64,000 bases of DNA from Archangium violaceum Cb vi76 (GTDB lineage Bacteria; Myxococcota; Myxococcia; Myxococcales; Myxococcaceae), in contig NZ_JPMI01000277.1 of assembly GCF_000733295.1 (NCBI RefSeq), positions 62,001 through 126,000 of the forward strand. The letters are read 5' to 3'. The number at the start of each line of letters is the position of its first letter. The first letter of the stretch is position 1. The notes under the pieces were generated by a model. That model did no database searches. It was not told the origin of the DNA and saw only the letters and a program-made list of their open reading frames with translations. Made by a program: the position numbers and the translations under genes. This document shows positions 54,903 through 63,846 of the stretch, in pieces.

Positions 54903-55409
54903 ATGGCTGGTTCCCCAGATAACGACCTCTCGACCGATGTCGCGCTCGTCCGCCAGGTCCTGGCGCGCGAACTGGAGACCATCAACGAGTACGAGGCCCA
55001 TGCTCGCGCCGCCTCCACCCCGGAGCTGCGCGACTTCTTCCTGCACCTCGCCGCCGAGGAGAAGGAGCACGTCGCCGAGGCCGTCCACATGCTGCGCCTC
55101 CTCGACGTGGGGCAGGAGGCGCACTTCGCCAAACCCGTCACCGCGGGCCACTTCCAGGGTGCCATCGAGGGCAAGCCATCCCCCGCCCCCGCTCGTGCCC
55201 CGGCCGCTGCTCCCGCCCCGGCGGCGCCGTCCGCGGCCGCTCCGTCCGAGCCCGCTGCCCGGGGCCCGGCCCGTGGCGGACGCAATGGCCAGGCCGAGCC
55301 GCCTCCTGGCCTCGTTCAACCCGAGCGCGTCCTGTATGGCGTGCCCGCCCCGCCGCCCAGCCCGGGCGTCCAACCCTTGACTGTCGGCTCGCTGCGTCGC
55401 GGCCGCTGA
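54903..55409 (+). CDS. encB: encapsulin ferritin-like cargo (EncB-like)
   Basis: A 168-residue cargo protein. Residues about 12-75 are the half-ferritin helical hairpin with di-iron ligands ELETINEYEAH and EEKEHVAEAVHML (ExxH). A long Ala/Pro linker (about 85-145) leads to the C-terminal LTVGSLRR (159-166), the known myxobacterial encapsulin targeting peptide that docks cargo inside the shell. It should oxidise Fe(II) for mineral storage in the nanocompartment. The shell gene follows 25 bases downstream, as in Myxococcus xanthus encB-encA. ATG 54888 is an alternative start. Confidence 0.9.
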   Translation: MAGSPDNDLSTDVALVRQVLARELETINEYEAHARAASTPELRDFFLHLAAEEKEHVAEAVHMLRLLDVGQEAHFAKPVTAGHFQGAIEGKPSPAPARAPAAAPAPAAPSAAAPSEPAARGPARGGRNGQAEPPPGLVQPERVLYGVPAPPPSPGVQPLTVGSLRRGR

Positions 55410-55434
55410 CGCCGTAACTCCCCTGGAGCGTCCC

Positions 55435-56292
55435 ATGCCTGATTTCCTTGGACATGCCGAGAACCCGCTGCGCGAGGACGAGTGGGCTCGCCTCAACGAG
55501 ACCGTCATCCAGGTCGCCCGCCGGTCGCTCGTCGGCCGCCGCATCCTGGATATCTACGGCCCGCTGGGTGCCGGCGTGCAGACCGTCCCCCATGACGAGT
55601 ACACCGGCGTGAGCCCGGGCGCGGTGGACATCGTCGGCGAGCAGGAGACGGCCTCCGTCTTCACCGACGCGCGCAAGTTCAAGACGATCCCCATCATCTA
55701 CAAGGACTTCCTGCTGCACTGGCGCGACATCGAGGCCGCGCGCCTGCACAACATGCCCCTGGACGTCTCCGCCGCCGCCGGCGCCGCCGCCCTCTGCGCC
55801 CAGCAGGAAGACGAGCTCATCTTCTACGGGGACCCCAAGCTCGGCCACGAAGGGCTGATGAACGCCACCGGCCGCCTCACCGTGCCGCTCGGCGACTGGG
55901 CCACCCCCGGCAACGGCTACCTGGCCATCGTCGAGGCCACCCGCCGTCTCAACGAGTCCGGCCACTACGGCCCCTACGCCGTCGTCCTCTCGCCCCGCCT
56001 CTTCTCCATGCTGCACCGCATCTTCGAGAAGACGGGCGTGCTGGAGATCGAGACCATCCGTCAGCTCGCCTCCGACGGCGTCTTCCAGTCCAACCGGCTG
56101 CGCGGCGACTCGGGCGTGGTCGTGTCCACCGGCCGCGAGAACATGGACCTGGCGGTGGCCATGGACATGGTGGCCGCCTACCTGGGCGCCTCGCGGATGA
56201 ACCACCCCTTCCGGGTGCTGGAGTCGCTCATCCTCCGCATCAAGCACCCCGACTCCATCTGCACCCTGGAGTCCACGCCGAACCGCGGTTAG
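55435..56292 (+). CDS. encA: encapsulin shell protein
   Basis: A 285-residue HK97-fold shell protein very close to Myxococcus xanthus EncA, starting PDFLGHAENPLREDEWARLN and including SPGAVDIVGEQETASVF and FKTIPIIYKDFLLHWRDIE. The luminal N-terminal helix that binds cargo peptides is present. In M. xanthus the shell forms large iron-storing compartments protecting against oxidative stress. Immediately follows the cargo gene; 27 bases separate it from the NtrC-type regulator. Confidence 0.96.
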   Translation: MPDFLGHAENPLREDEWARLNETVIQVARRSLVGRRILDIYGPLGAGVQTVPHDEYTGVSPGAVDIVGEQETASVFTDARKFKTIPIIYKDFLLHWRDIEAARLHNMPLDVSAAAGAAALCAQQEDELIFYGDPKLGHEGLMNATGRLTVPLGDWATPGNGYLAIVEATRRLNESGHYGPYAVVLSPRLFSMLHRIFEKTGVLEIETIRQLASDGVFQSNRLRGDSGVVVSTGRENMDLAVAMDMVAAYLGASRMNHPFRVLESLILRIKHPDSICTLESTPNRG

Positions 56293-56319
56293 TCCAGCGG
56301 AGCCCCGCGCCAGCCCCCC

Positions 56320-57738
56320 ATGGCGAAGATTCTGGTCATCGACGACGAAGTGAACCTCCGCAAGGTGCTCGCCGCCATGCTGCGCCGTGACGGCTTCGAC
56401 GTCACCGTCGCGGCCGATGGCGAGCAGGGACTCGCCGAGTTCAGCAAGAATGGCGCGGACATCGTGGTGACGGACCTCGTCATGCCCAAGGCCGGTGGCA
56501 TGGAGGTGTTGCGCGCCGTCAACGCCGCCAACCCCGACGTGCCCGTCATCATCATCACCGCGCACGGCACCGTGGACTCCGCCGTCGAGGCCATCAAGGC
56601 CGGCGCCTTCGACTACGTCACCAAGCCCTTCGATCAGGCGGAGCTCTCGGCCGTCATCGCCAAGGCGGCCAAGGCGCACGATGTCGCCCAGCGCTCGGTG
56701 CGCGCCGACGCCAAGGCCCGCGCCGCCATCATCGGCGAGTCGCCGCAGTTGCAAGAGGTCTTCAAGATCATCGACAAGGTGGCGGACACCCCCTCCACCG
56801 TCCTCATCAATGGCGAGAGCGGCACCGGCAAGGAACTCGTCGCCTCGGCCCTGCACGGCGCCTCCAGCCGCCGCGACAAGCCGTTCATCAAGATCAACTG
56901 CGCCGCCATCCCCCACAACCTCCTCGAGTCCGAGCTCTTCGGCTACGAGCGCGGGGCCTTCACCGGCGCCGTCACCTCCAAGCCCGGCCGCTTCGAGCTG
57001 GCCGATGGCGGCACCCTCTTCCTCGACGAGATTGGAGAGATCCCCGTCGAGATGCAGGTGAAGCTGCTGCGCGCGCTGCAGGAGGGCGAGTTCGAGCGCG
57101 TGGGCGGCATCAAGACGACGCGCGTGGACGTGCGTCTCATCGCCGCCACCAACCGCGATCTGCAGGCGGAGATCGAGACCGGGCGCTTCCGCAAGGATCT
57201 GTACTACCGGCTGGCGGTGGTGCCCATCGTGCTGCCGCCCCTGCGCGAGCGCCGCGCGGACATCCCCATGCTCGCCGTGCACTTCGTGGAGAAGTACAAC
57301 CGCAAGCTCAACAAGAAGATCGAGAGCATCTCCGACGACGCCATGGCGCTGCTGCAGGCCTACAACTGGCCCGGCAACATCCGCGAGCTGGAGAACCTCA
57401 TCGAGCGCGTGTTGCTCTTCGCCGACGGGCCCACCATCACCGTGAAGGATCTCCCGGATCCGGTCCGCCAGGGCTCCGGCACACCAGCGCCCGCTCTCTC
57501 GGCCGCTCCCCTGGAGGCCTCCACGGGCGAGGGCGGTCTCAAGGACATCGTCCGCATGAAGGCGGCCGAGTTGGAGAAGGACCTCATCACCAAGGCCCTG
57601 GAGGAGACGGGTGGCAACGTCACGCGAGCAGCCAGGCTGCTGCAGATCAGCCGCAAGTCCCTCCAGACGAAGATGAAGGAATTCGGCCTGCGCGACACCA
57701 CCCCGCCAGACGGGCGGGATGAATCCATCGACGAGTAG
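56320..57738 (+). CDS. NtrC-family sigma-54 response regulator
   Basis: A 472-residue three-domain regulator. The receiver is at about 1-118 with DDE near residue 8-10, phospho-acceptor Asp in VVTDLVMPK (about 52), TAHG and KPFD. The AAA+ domain is at about 140-375 with Walker [15 protein letters not shown] and [12 protein letters not shown] Fis HTH is at about 425-460 ([22 protein letters not shown]). All key residues intact. Close behind encA on the same strand, so it may be cotranscribed, though a link to iron or encapsulin is not shown. No histidine kinase adjacent. Confidence 0.94.
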   Translation: MAKILVIDDEVNLRKVLAAMLRRDGFDVTVAADGEQGLAEFSKNGADIVVTDLVMPKAGGMEVLRAVNAANPDVPVIIITAHGTVDSAVEAIKAGAFDYVTKPFDQAELSAVIAKAAKAHDVAQRSVRADAKARAAIIGESPQLQEVFKIIDKVADTPSTVLINGESGTGKELVASALHGASSRRDKPFIKINCAAIPHNLLESELFGYERGAFTGAVTSKPGRFELADGGTLFLDEIGEIPVEMQVKLLRALQEGEFERVGGIKTTRVDVRLIAATNRDLQAEIETGRFRKDLYYRLAVVPIVLPPLRERRADIPMLAVHFVEKYNRKLNKKIESISDDAMALLQAYNWPGNIRELENLIERVLLFADGPTITVKDLPDPVRQGSGTPAPALSAAPLEASTGEGGLKDIVRMKAAELEKDLITKALEETGGNVTRAARLLQISRKSLQTKMKEFGLRDTTPPDGRDESIDE

Positions 57739-57815
57739 TGACCGGGACGGCGAAATATCGCCGCGAAACCATCGGTTCGGACCCGGCCACAACCCCTTTC
57801 CCTCTGGGAGCCTGA

Positions 57816-58892
57816 ATGCGGCCGCCTCTTCCCACCCTCGGACCTCAGCCGAAGAAAAGCCCGGTAGGCCCGGTGATGGTCGTCTCCTTGCTGCTGGGTC
57901 TGAGCGCCGGAGGCGTGTGGTGGTGGAAGCAGCGGCTCGCCTCGGAGACGCCTCCCGCCACGTCCGAGCAGCAGCTCGCCGCGACGGGCTCTCCCGCCAC
58001 CCCTCCTTCCGCTACCGCCCCTTCCGCGGCCTCCGCCGCGCCAGTGGCCGCGGCTCCCGTCGCGGCTCCCCCCACGGATCCGCTCGCGGCCGCCGGGCTG
58101 TCCCGCGCCACCATCCGCATCGACGGGCCCATGGAGACGGCCGTCACCGCCGCCGCCGGCCCCGAGGTGGGCCCCGCGCTCGCCCAGGTGGTGACGCGCA
58201 CGCTCGTGTGGTGGGTGGATGTGCCGGGAGATCTGCGGCGTGGGGACACGCTCGACGTCCTCTACCAGGTGCGCCCCGGCGAGGAGCCCCTCGTGTACGC
58301 GGTGCGCTTCACCAGCAACAAGACGGGCCAGACGCACCGCGCCTACCGCTTCCAGCCCGAGGGTGACAAGAACCCCCGCTACTACCTGCCCAGCGGCGAG
58401 GAGCTGGAGCTGCGCCTGGAGAACTCGCCCCTGGAGGACTACGAGCAGGTGACGTCGCTGCTGCGCGATGGCCGCCGGCACAAGGGCGTGGACTTCAAGA
58501 CGCCCGTGGGCACTCCGGTGAAGGCGCCCTTCACGGGCATCGTCCGCCGCAAGAACTGGAGCTTCCGCTTCAACGGCAACTGCGTCGAGCTGGAGGAGAT
58601 TGGCGGCAAGAACCGCCGCGCGCTCTTCCTGCACATGGACGAGCTGCCGCGCTCGCTCAAGGTGGGAGACCGCTTCAACGTGGGCACCATGCTGGGCCGC
58701 AGCGGTAACAGTGGCCGCTCCTTCGCGCCCCACCTGCACTACCAGCTCGAGGCCGCCAACGAGCGCGTGCTGGATCCCTACGAGAGCCACCGCACCTACC
58801 GGCGCTCGCTCGCGGCGAGCCAGCGCGCGGCCTTCGAGGCCGAGGTGCGCCGGCAGGATGGGCTGCTCGGCACCACCGTCGCCGGCGGATGA
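57816..58892 (+). CDS. M23 (LytM-type) peptidase domain protein, membrane anchored
   Basis: A 358-residue protein with one N-terminal membrane helix (about 17-37, GPVMVVSLLLGLSAGGVWWW) and a Pro/Ala linker. A LytM-N-like region leads into the M23 domain, with zinc ligands HKGVDFKTPVG (H..D) and FAPHLHYQLE (HxH). Both ligands are present so it may be an active glycyl-endopeptidase acting on peptidoglycan in the periplasm, or a divisome-type regulator. Start ATG 57816 follows GGGAG at seven bases. 77 bases after the regulator. Confidence 0.9.
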   Translation: MRPPLPTLGPQPKKSPVGPVMVVSLLLGLSAGGVWWWKQRLASETPPATSEQQLAATGSPATPPSATAPSAASAAPVAAAPVAAPPTDPLAAAGLSRATIRIDGPMETAVTAAAGPEVGPALAQVVTRTLVWWVDVPGDLRRGDTLDVLYQVRPGEEPLVYAVRFTSNKTGQTHRAYRFQPEGDKNPRYYLPSGEELELRLENSPLEDYEQVTSLLRDGRRHKGVDFKTPVGTPVKAPFTGIVRRKNWSFRFNGNCVELEEIGGKNRRALFLHMDELPRSLKVGDRFNVGTMLGRSGNSGRSFAPHLHYQLEAANERVLDPYESHRTYRRSLAASQRAAFEAEVRRQDGLLGTTVAGG

Positions 58893-58905
58893 AGCCATCC
58901 GTTTC

Positions 58906-58934
58906 TTGACACCCCTGCTCGCGACGGCTAGCGT
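58906..58934 (+). promoter_or_regulatory. sigma-70-type promoter for the outer-membrane protein
   Basis: TTGACA (58906-58911), 17-base spacer, TAGCGT (58929-58934). Perfect -35 and weak -10; start about 58941, leaving a 69-base leader to ATG 59010. Confidence 0.55.
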
Positions 58935-59009
58935 CCCCGGACAATTTCTCAACGTTTCCCGGGGGTTAGACGTCGTGGGGGTACCCGAGGAAGTGTTTCC
59001 GGAGGTCGG

Positions 59010-60311
59010 ATGTCCAGGCTTCGCGCCGTAGTCGCCGCGCTGACGCTGGGGGTGCCGTTCGTCGCCACCGCAGCGGATGTCACTCGCGTCGCTTCGTCCT
59101 TCGAGGACGAGGATCCATTCGGGATGTTCATCGACGCGGGCTTCGAGCACTCGCAGCGGCGCACGAAGATCGTCCGCGAGGCCCTGCCCGAAACCGCGGG
59201 CGGCACGCGTCAGTACCAGGACGAGCTCTGGTACAGGAGTTACGACACGCGCCTGAACCTGGACGTGGCCTTCGGTATCGCCCAGGACGTGGAGCTGTCG
59301 TTCGGGCTGCCCCTCGTGCTCCTCCAGGACGAGTCCTGGTCGTACGTGGCGGGTAGGAACTCGGGCAACTCCACCATCACCGACAACTTCGTGCGCAACA
59401 ACTGCGGGGGCTCGGGTGCGCCCTGCTCGCTCACGACGCCCGAGCCGCTCTTCAACGTGCCCGATAACGGGTACCTGGAGACGTTCCGCGGTGGCCTGAC
59501 CCGCCTGGGCAACGCGCGCTTCGGGTTCGCGTGGGCCATCTTCAACCAGCTCAAGGACGAGACGAAGCCCACGTGGACGGTGGCGCTGGACTACGAGGCG
59601 CCCACGGCGAAGCTGCTCGACCCGAGCTTCGTGACGTCCAAGGACAATCGAGGCGACGTCGGGGACCGGGTGCACAAGTACACGATCTCCACGGCGCTCT
59701 CGCGGCAGATCGGCCTGGCGGATCCGTACTTCCGGATGCACTACACCATCCCCGTGCGCGGCCCCGGTGCCTGGTCCAACTGCGACAACCGCAACGTGGA
59801 GCCACCGAACCTCGGCCGCCCGCAGAACTGCGGCCTGGAGGGGTGGAATCGCAAGGAGACGGGCATCCAGGCGCCACACACGGCCGGCGTGATGTTCGGC
59901 TCCGAGTTCCAGGTGCTCGATCAGCCCACGCGCAAGTTCAAGCTGGACCTGCGCGCCCTCAGCAACTACGTGTCCAAGGGCCGTTACTACAACGAGATGA
60001 GCGGCGCGCTGCGCAAGCTGCTCGCCACCGGGGACTACGTGCAGATCGGTGGCCAGTTCGCCCTGACTGCCCAGATCTCCGACTTCCTGTCCGTCCGGGG
60101 CTCGGGCATGTTCATGTACAACACGGACCACGTGCTGACCGACGAGAAGATCGGCAAGGACCTGGACGGCAACGGCACGGTGGACGTCACGGGGAACCCG
60201 GCGGAGCTCAACCCCAACTTCGACTACCGCACGGACTTCGTCTCGCGGCGCTTCCACGCCACCGAGAGCAAGGACTTCCGCCTGGACGTCACCGCCACCC
60301 TGCGGTTCTAA
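59010..60311 (+). CDS. outer-membrane beta-barrel protein
   Basis: A 433-residue protein with a signal peptide (VVAALTLGVPFVATA, cut near 22) and alternating amphipathic strands (DTRLNLDVAFGIAQDVELSFG, TVALDYEAPTAKL, RKFKLDLRALSNYV, DYVQIGGQFALTAQIS). It ends with TATLRF, a terminal Phe as recognised by the BAM complex. Four cysteines lie in probable loops. Looks like a transporter-type or MetA-pathway-of-phenol-like barrel; substrate unknown. GAGG is about five bases before ATG 59010. Followed by an inverted-repeat pair. Confidence 0.82.
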   Translation: MSRLRAVVAALTLGVPFVATAADVTRVASSFEDEDPFGMFIDAGFEHSQRRTKIVREALPETAGGTRQYQDELWYRSYDTRLNLDVAFGIAQDVELSFGLPLVLLQDESWSYVAGRNSGNSTITDNFVRNNCGGSGAPCSLTTPEPLFNVPDNGYLETFRGGLTRLGNARFGFAWAIFNQLKDETKPTWTVALDYEAPTAKLLDPSFVTSKDNRGDVGDRVHKYTISTALSRQIGLADPYFRMHYTIPVRGPGAWSNCDNRNVEPPNLGRPQNCGLEGWNRKETGIQAPHTAGVMFGSEFQVLDQPTRKFKLDLRALSNYVSKGRYYNEMSGALRKLLATGDYVQIGGQFALTAQISDFLSVRGSGMFMYNTDHVLTDEKIGKDLDGNGTVDVTGNPAELNPNFDYRTDFVSRRFHATESKDFRLDVTATLRF

Positions 60312-60317
60312 GCGTCA

Positions 60318-60358
60318 ATTTCCCCTCTCCCCTCGGGAGAGGGACGGGGTGAGGGTAT
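60318..60358. repeat. intergenic palindromic repeat (copy 5)
   Basis: AATTTCCCCTCTCCCCTCGG, then GAGAGGGACGGGGTGAGGGTA. Inverted partner of copy 6 about 62 bases on; also a terminator-like hairpin just after the barrel gene. Confidence 0.82.
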
Positions 60359-60420
60359 CTCGGATCCTGGGTTGAACCCCCTGTCCACATCGGGTGCCAC
60401 GGGTTGAAGAACAGGCCCCG

Positions 60421-60462
60421 ATACCCTCACCCTGACCCTCTCCCGGTGGGAGAGGGGAAATT
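60421..60462. repeat. intergenic palindromic repeat (copy 6)
   Basis: ATACCCTCACCCTGACCCTC, then TCCCGGTGGGAGAGGGGAAATT. Close to the reverse complement of copy 5, so 60318-60462 has the shape of a 145-base element with matching inverted ends. Lies between convergent genes. Confidence 0.82.
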
Positions 60463-60490
60463 GGTGAGGACTGGATTCAACTGATGGGGT

Positions 60491-61321
60491 TCACCGCTTC
60501 TTGAGCCCGAGCCCCAGCCGGTACACGTCCTGCCCGGACCAACCGGCACGCCGGGCCAGCTCGGTGCTGAGCGCCTTGAGCTTCTCCCCTCGCCCGAGCC
60601 CCTCCTCCAGCGCCCGCTGCAGCTCCTCCTCGGACCAGCGCCGCTCTCCGGTACGCCCCTCCACCAACACCACCACCTCGCCCCGGGGCTCCTCGGCCGC
60701 GTAACGCTCGGCCAGTTCCGACAGCGTGCCGCGCACGAACTCCTCGTGCACCTTGGTCAGCTCCCGCGCCACCACCGCGCGCCGGTCCCCCAACGCGTCC
60801 TTCAGGTCCGTCAGCGTCTCGGCCAGCCGGCGCGGGGACTCGTAGATCCCCACCGTGGCCGACAGCGGCGCCACCTCCTCCAGCATGGCCTGGCGCTCCG
60901 GCCCCTTGCGCGGCAGGAAGCCCAGGAAGTGGAAGCGCCCGGTGGGCAGCCCCGAGGCGCTCAGTGCCGCCACCAGCGCCGTGGGACCCGGCACGGGCAC
61001 CACCTTCACCCCGCGCCCGATGGCCTCGGCCACCAGCTTCTCCCCGGGATCGCTGATCCCCGGGCTGCCCGCGTCCGTCACCAGCGCGCAGTCCTCTCCG
61101 GCCTCGAGCCGCTCCAGGATGCGGCCGGCGCGCTGGCCCTCGGCGAAGGCCGGCAGGCTCACCGTGTCCGCGGAGATGCCGAAGTGGTCCAACAGCACGC
61201 GCGAGTGCCGCGTGTCCTCGCAGGCCACGAAGGACACCGCCCGCAGCGTCTCCAGGGCACGCGTGGAGATGTCCCCCAGGTTCCCGATGGGCGTGGCCAC
61301 CAGGTAGAGCGTCCCAGCCAT
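60491..61321 (-). CDS. rsmI: 16S rRNA (cytidine1402-2'-O)-methyltransferase
   Basis: A 276-residue enzyme: GTLYLVATPIGNLGDISTRAL at the N-terminus, ACEDTRHSRVLLDHF, ALVTDAGSPGISDPGEKLV and PGPTALVAALSASGLPTGRF are all RsmI hallmarks of the tetrapyrrole methylase fold. It methylates the ribose of C1402 in the ribosomal decoding centre using S-adenosylmethionine. GAGG is seven bases before ATG 61321. The YraN-like gene lies nine bases upstream on the same strand, the common rsmI-yraN pairing. Confidence 0.96.
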   Translation of the reverse strand: MAGTLYLVATPIGNLGDISTRALETLRAVSFVACEDTRHSRVLLDHFGISADTVSLPAFAEGQRAGRILERLEAGEDCALVTDAGSPGISDPGEKLVAEAIGRGVKVVPVPGPTALVAALSASGLPTGRFHFLGFLPRKGPERQAMLEEVAPLSATVGIYESPRRLAETLTDLKDALGDRRAVVARELTKVHEEFVRGTLSELAERYAAEEPRGEVVVLVEGRTGERRWSEEELQRALEEGLGRGEKLKALSTELARRAGWSGQDVYRLGLGLKKR

Positions 61322-61330
61322 ATCCGTTCC

Positions 61331-61711
61331 TCACATCCCCGCGTCGAAGGCGCCCGGCAGGTGCTCCACCGTGGCGTGCTCGCCACGGCCCACCACCGAG
61401 ATGACATCGAAACGGATCATCCTGTCCCGCAGCCGATGGGCCAGGAGGTAATGCAGCGCGGCCTTCACCACCTTGCGCTGCTTGGCGAAGGACACCGTGT
61501 GGGAAGGATCTCCCCACACCGCCGTGGAGCGCATCCGCACCTCCACGAAACACACGGTGTCCCCGTGCTCGGCCACCACGTCCAGTTCCCCGTAGCGGCA
61601 GGAAAAATTGCGCGCGCGCACCCGGTAGCCCCGAGCCTCCAGGAAACGCACCGCCACCTCCTCGCCCTCGTCCCCATACCCCTTCCGATCCACCACCCCT
61701 GCCCGTTCCAT
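61331..61711 (-). CDS. YraN/UPF0102 family protein (nuclease-like fold)
   Basis: A 126-residue protein with the restriction-endonuclease-like core: GEEVAVRFLEARGYRVRARN, CRYGELDVVAEHGDTVCFVEV (E...D...ExV/K-like site) and FDVISV. The family is widely conserved and usually sits beside rsmI; its function is still unsettled, with Holliday-junction-type nuclease proposed by fold. GGGAGGGG just before ATG 61711 sets the start. Downstream gene is rsmI. Confidence 0.92.
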   Translation of the reverse strand: MERAGVVDRKGYGDEGEEVAVRFLEARGYRVRARNFSCRYGELDVVAEHGDTVCFVEVRMRSTAVWGDPSHTVSFAKQRKVVKAALHYLLAHRLRDRMIRFDVISVVGRGEHATVEHLPGAFDAGM

Positions 61712-61767
61712 CCCCACCCCTCCCGGGCCCCCACCCTGGGGAGCCCCACACGCCACCATGGCGCGCC

Positions 61768-63735
61768 CTACAGATTGACAGGCCCGTCCGACAACTGCGC
61801 CAGTCCGGGATGCGGGCTCACATGCAGCACCTGCGTCAGCGTGCCCAGGTGCTTGAGCATCCGCCCCAGCAGCGGCAGCCGGGACTCGTCGAGCCCCACC
61901 AGCGCGTCCTCCACGAGCAGCGGCAGCTTCACCCGGGCGCTCACCTTCTCCACCACCGTCAACCGGAGGCTCAGGAAGAAGAGGTCCACCTCGCGCGGAG
62001 GCAGCTCCCCCACCGGCATGCGCCTGCCCGAAGAGGTCACCACCATCGTCCGCCCATCCCGGTCCCACTCCACGCCGACGTAGCGGCGCTCCGTGAGCGC
62101 GCTGAAGTACTGCACGCACCGCTCGCGCATCATGCCAATCACGGCGGCCACGTCCGTGGCCAGCAGATCCCCCGCCAGCCCGAGCACCAGGGGCCCCGGA
62201 TCCTCCAGGGGCTCCATGCCGCCACCGGCCACATCCGCGGCGGCCATGCCCATGCCCATGCCGGCCATCTGCGGGTTACGCGCGAGCGCGATGGACTCCT
62301 TGAGCCGGGCCAGCTCCCGCTCCACCTCGCGCAGATCGCGCACGAAGGCACCCTTCTCGGAGATCTGCGCGTTGAGCAGCTCGATCTGCTTGCGGAGCAC
62401 CGGCAGCTGGTGGGCCGCCTCCTGGAACTCCGGGTGCTTCTCCATCGTCACGAGCTGGGCGCGCAGCTGGGCCACCTCGGCGCCGAGCTGCTCGCGGCGC
62501 TGCAGGCGCAGCGGGATCTCCTTGGGCGTGTCCACGTCGAACACTTCCAGGGCCTTGCGCACCGGGCCGGCCTCGGCCTCGAACTCCTCGAGGATCTTCT
62601 TCTCGCGCGCGACGAACATCTCGCCACGGCGGCTCAACCGATCCTTGTCCTGCAGCTCGTCCACGTAGCGGATGGCGAGCACCGCGGCGAAGCCGAAGGC
62701 CGGGATGTCCAGCAGCGCCACGTACCGGCCCCAGTCGCTGAAGAAGAAGCCGGCGACGAAGAACCCCACGCCCGCGGCCACGGCGATCCAGAAGTTGCGG
62801 TTGCGCACGAGCGGCTCGACATCCGGCAGCCGCTGCGCCTCCTCCTCGGCGACCTCGCGCTCGGACTGCAGGCGCGCCAGGGCCTCGTCACGGCGCGCGA
62901 GCGTCCGCGGGTAGCGCTCCGCGCGGGCCACGATGTCCTGGGGCAGGCCGAACGACTCGGGCGTGGGCTCGGCGTTCCAGGCCGCCTCCGCCTCGCGCAC
63001 CTTTTCCTTGAGACCATCGGTGCTGCGCAGCTTCGACTCGAGATCGAAGACCTGGGAGTTGAGCCCATCCACCTCGAACTGGAGGTTGTCCACCTCCCTG
63101 CACAGCACGAGCTCCTTCTCGAGCTCGCGCACCTTCGCCTCGGCGGCGGGGATGTCCGAGGCGGGCAGCACGCCCGGAGACGAGATGGACATGCCGGGAG
63201 CGGAGTGCGCCATGCCCGGCGAGGTCGGCGAGCGCATCGCGGGCATGCCCGTGGACGAGTGCGCACGCAGGCCCGACGTGGAGGCCGGACGGCCCGCGCC
63301 GCGGGGACGGCGCGAGGGCAGTTGCACCGCCTGGAGGCAGAAGAGCTGCTCGAAGGTGGTGCGCGGCGGCAGGCCCACCTGGCCGCGGAGGAACTGGTTC
63401 GCCTCGGCGGTGTCCTGCGTCACCAGCTCCGGCTGCTTCGTGGCGGGGTTGAGCCGGTGCAGCGAGCCTCCACCGCCGAGCTCGCGCAACACGCGGTAGG
63501 TGACGGAGTCCTGTCCCACCAGGGTGAGCGCGGCCTTGGCCGCCTTCTGCGTGGAAGCGGCGAGCGCGGCATCACCGCCCCGGCCATCCGCGTAGAGCAG
63601 CGCGAGCGACAACCCCGCCAGCGGGCTCAGCTCCGCCGTGGGGGGCTTGAGGACCAGATACCCGGTCTTCAGGGAGAAACGGCCCGCCGGAGAGAACCCC
63701 CGGACGTTCTGGACGGCGACCTCGACGAAGTTCAT
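61768..63735 (-). CDS. degenerate SMC/YhaN-like ATPase with membrane segments
   Basis: A 655-residue protein. The N-terminus (VAVQNVRGFSPAGRFSLKTGYLVL) matches the opening of SMC/YhaN-type ATPases, but the P-loop position reads KPPTAELSPLAG, lacking GxxGxGKS/T. Two coiled-coil arms (about 190-330 and 390-500) are split by two hydrophobic helices (about 325-370: NRNFWIAVAAGVGFFVAGFF and VALLDIPAFGFAAVLAI). The C-terminus keeps an ABC-like lobe: VGELPPREVDLFFLSLRLTV in the signature position and PLLVEDALVGLDESR at Walker B/D-loop. Likely a non-hydrolysing or structural relative tied to the inner membrane, perhaps by the nucleoid (inference). Followed upstream by rplS. Confidence 0.75.
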   Translation of the reverse strand: MNFVEVAVQNVRGFSPAGRFSLKTGYLVLKPPTAELSPLAGLSLALLYADGRGGDAALAASTQKAAKAALTLVGQDSVTYRVLRELGGGGSLHRLNPATKQPELVTQDTAEANQFLRGQVGLPPRTTFEQLFCLQAVQLPSRRPRGAGRPASTSGLRAHSSTGMPAMRSPTSPGMAHSAPGMSISSPGVLPASDIPAAEAKVRELEKELVLCREVDNLQFEVDGLNSQVFDLESKLRSTDGLKEKVREAEAAWNAEPTPESFGLPQDIVARAERYPRTLARRDEALARLQSEREVAEEEAQRLPDVEPLVRNRNFWIAVAAGVGFFVAGFFFSDWGRYVALLDIPAFGFAAVLAIRYVDELQDKDRLSRRGEMFVAREKKILEEFEAEAGPVRKALEVFDVDTPKEIPLRLQRREQLGAEVAQLRAQLVTMEKHPEFQEAAHQLPVLRKQIELLNAQISEKGAFVRDLREVERELARLKESIALARNPQMAGMGMGMAAADVAGGGMEPLEDPGPLVLGLAGDLLATDVAAVIGMMRERCVQYFSALTERRYVGVEWDRDGRTMVVTSSGRRMPVGELPPREVDLFFLSLRLTVVEKVSARVKLPLLVEDALVGLDESRLPLLGRMLKHLGTLTQVLHVSPHPGLAQLSDGPVNL

Positions 63736-63765
63736 GCGCCCCCCATTCTAGCGCGCCTGGGCATG

Positions 63766-63797
63766 AAAAAAGGGAGCGTCCTCGAAAGGACGCTCCC
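63766..63797 (-). terminator. intrinsic terminator after rplS
   Basis: Minus strand: perfect 11-bp stem GGGAGCGTCCT/AGGACGCTCCC, 4-base TTCG loop (63783-63786), then TTTTTTC. It lies about 50 bases after the rplS stop and also precedes the start of the SMC-like gene, insulating it. Confidence 0.95.
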
Positions 63798-63846
63798 CGA
63801 AAAGCACCGGCCCTGGCGGGCTGGCGAGGATGCGAGCGGCTGATGC

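Noticed and set aside
57360-60257. A 965-codon minus-strand open frame over the regulator, M23 and barrel genes
   Set aside because: Crosses three well-supported plus-strand genes and has shadow-type composition.
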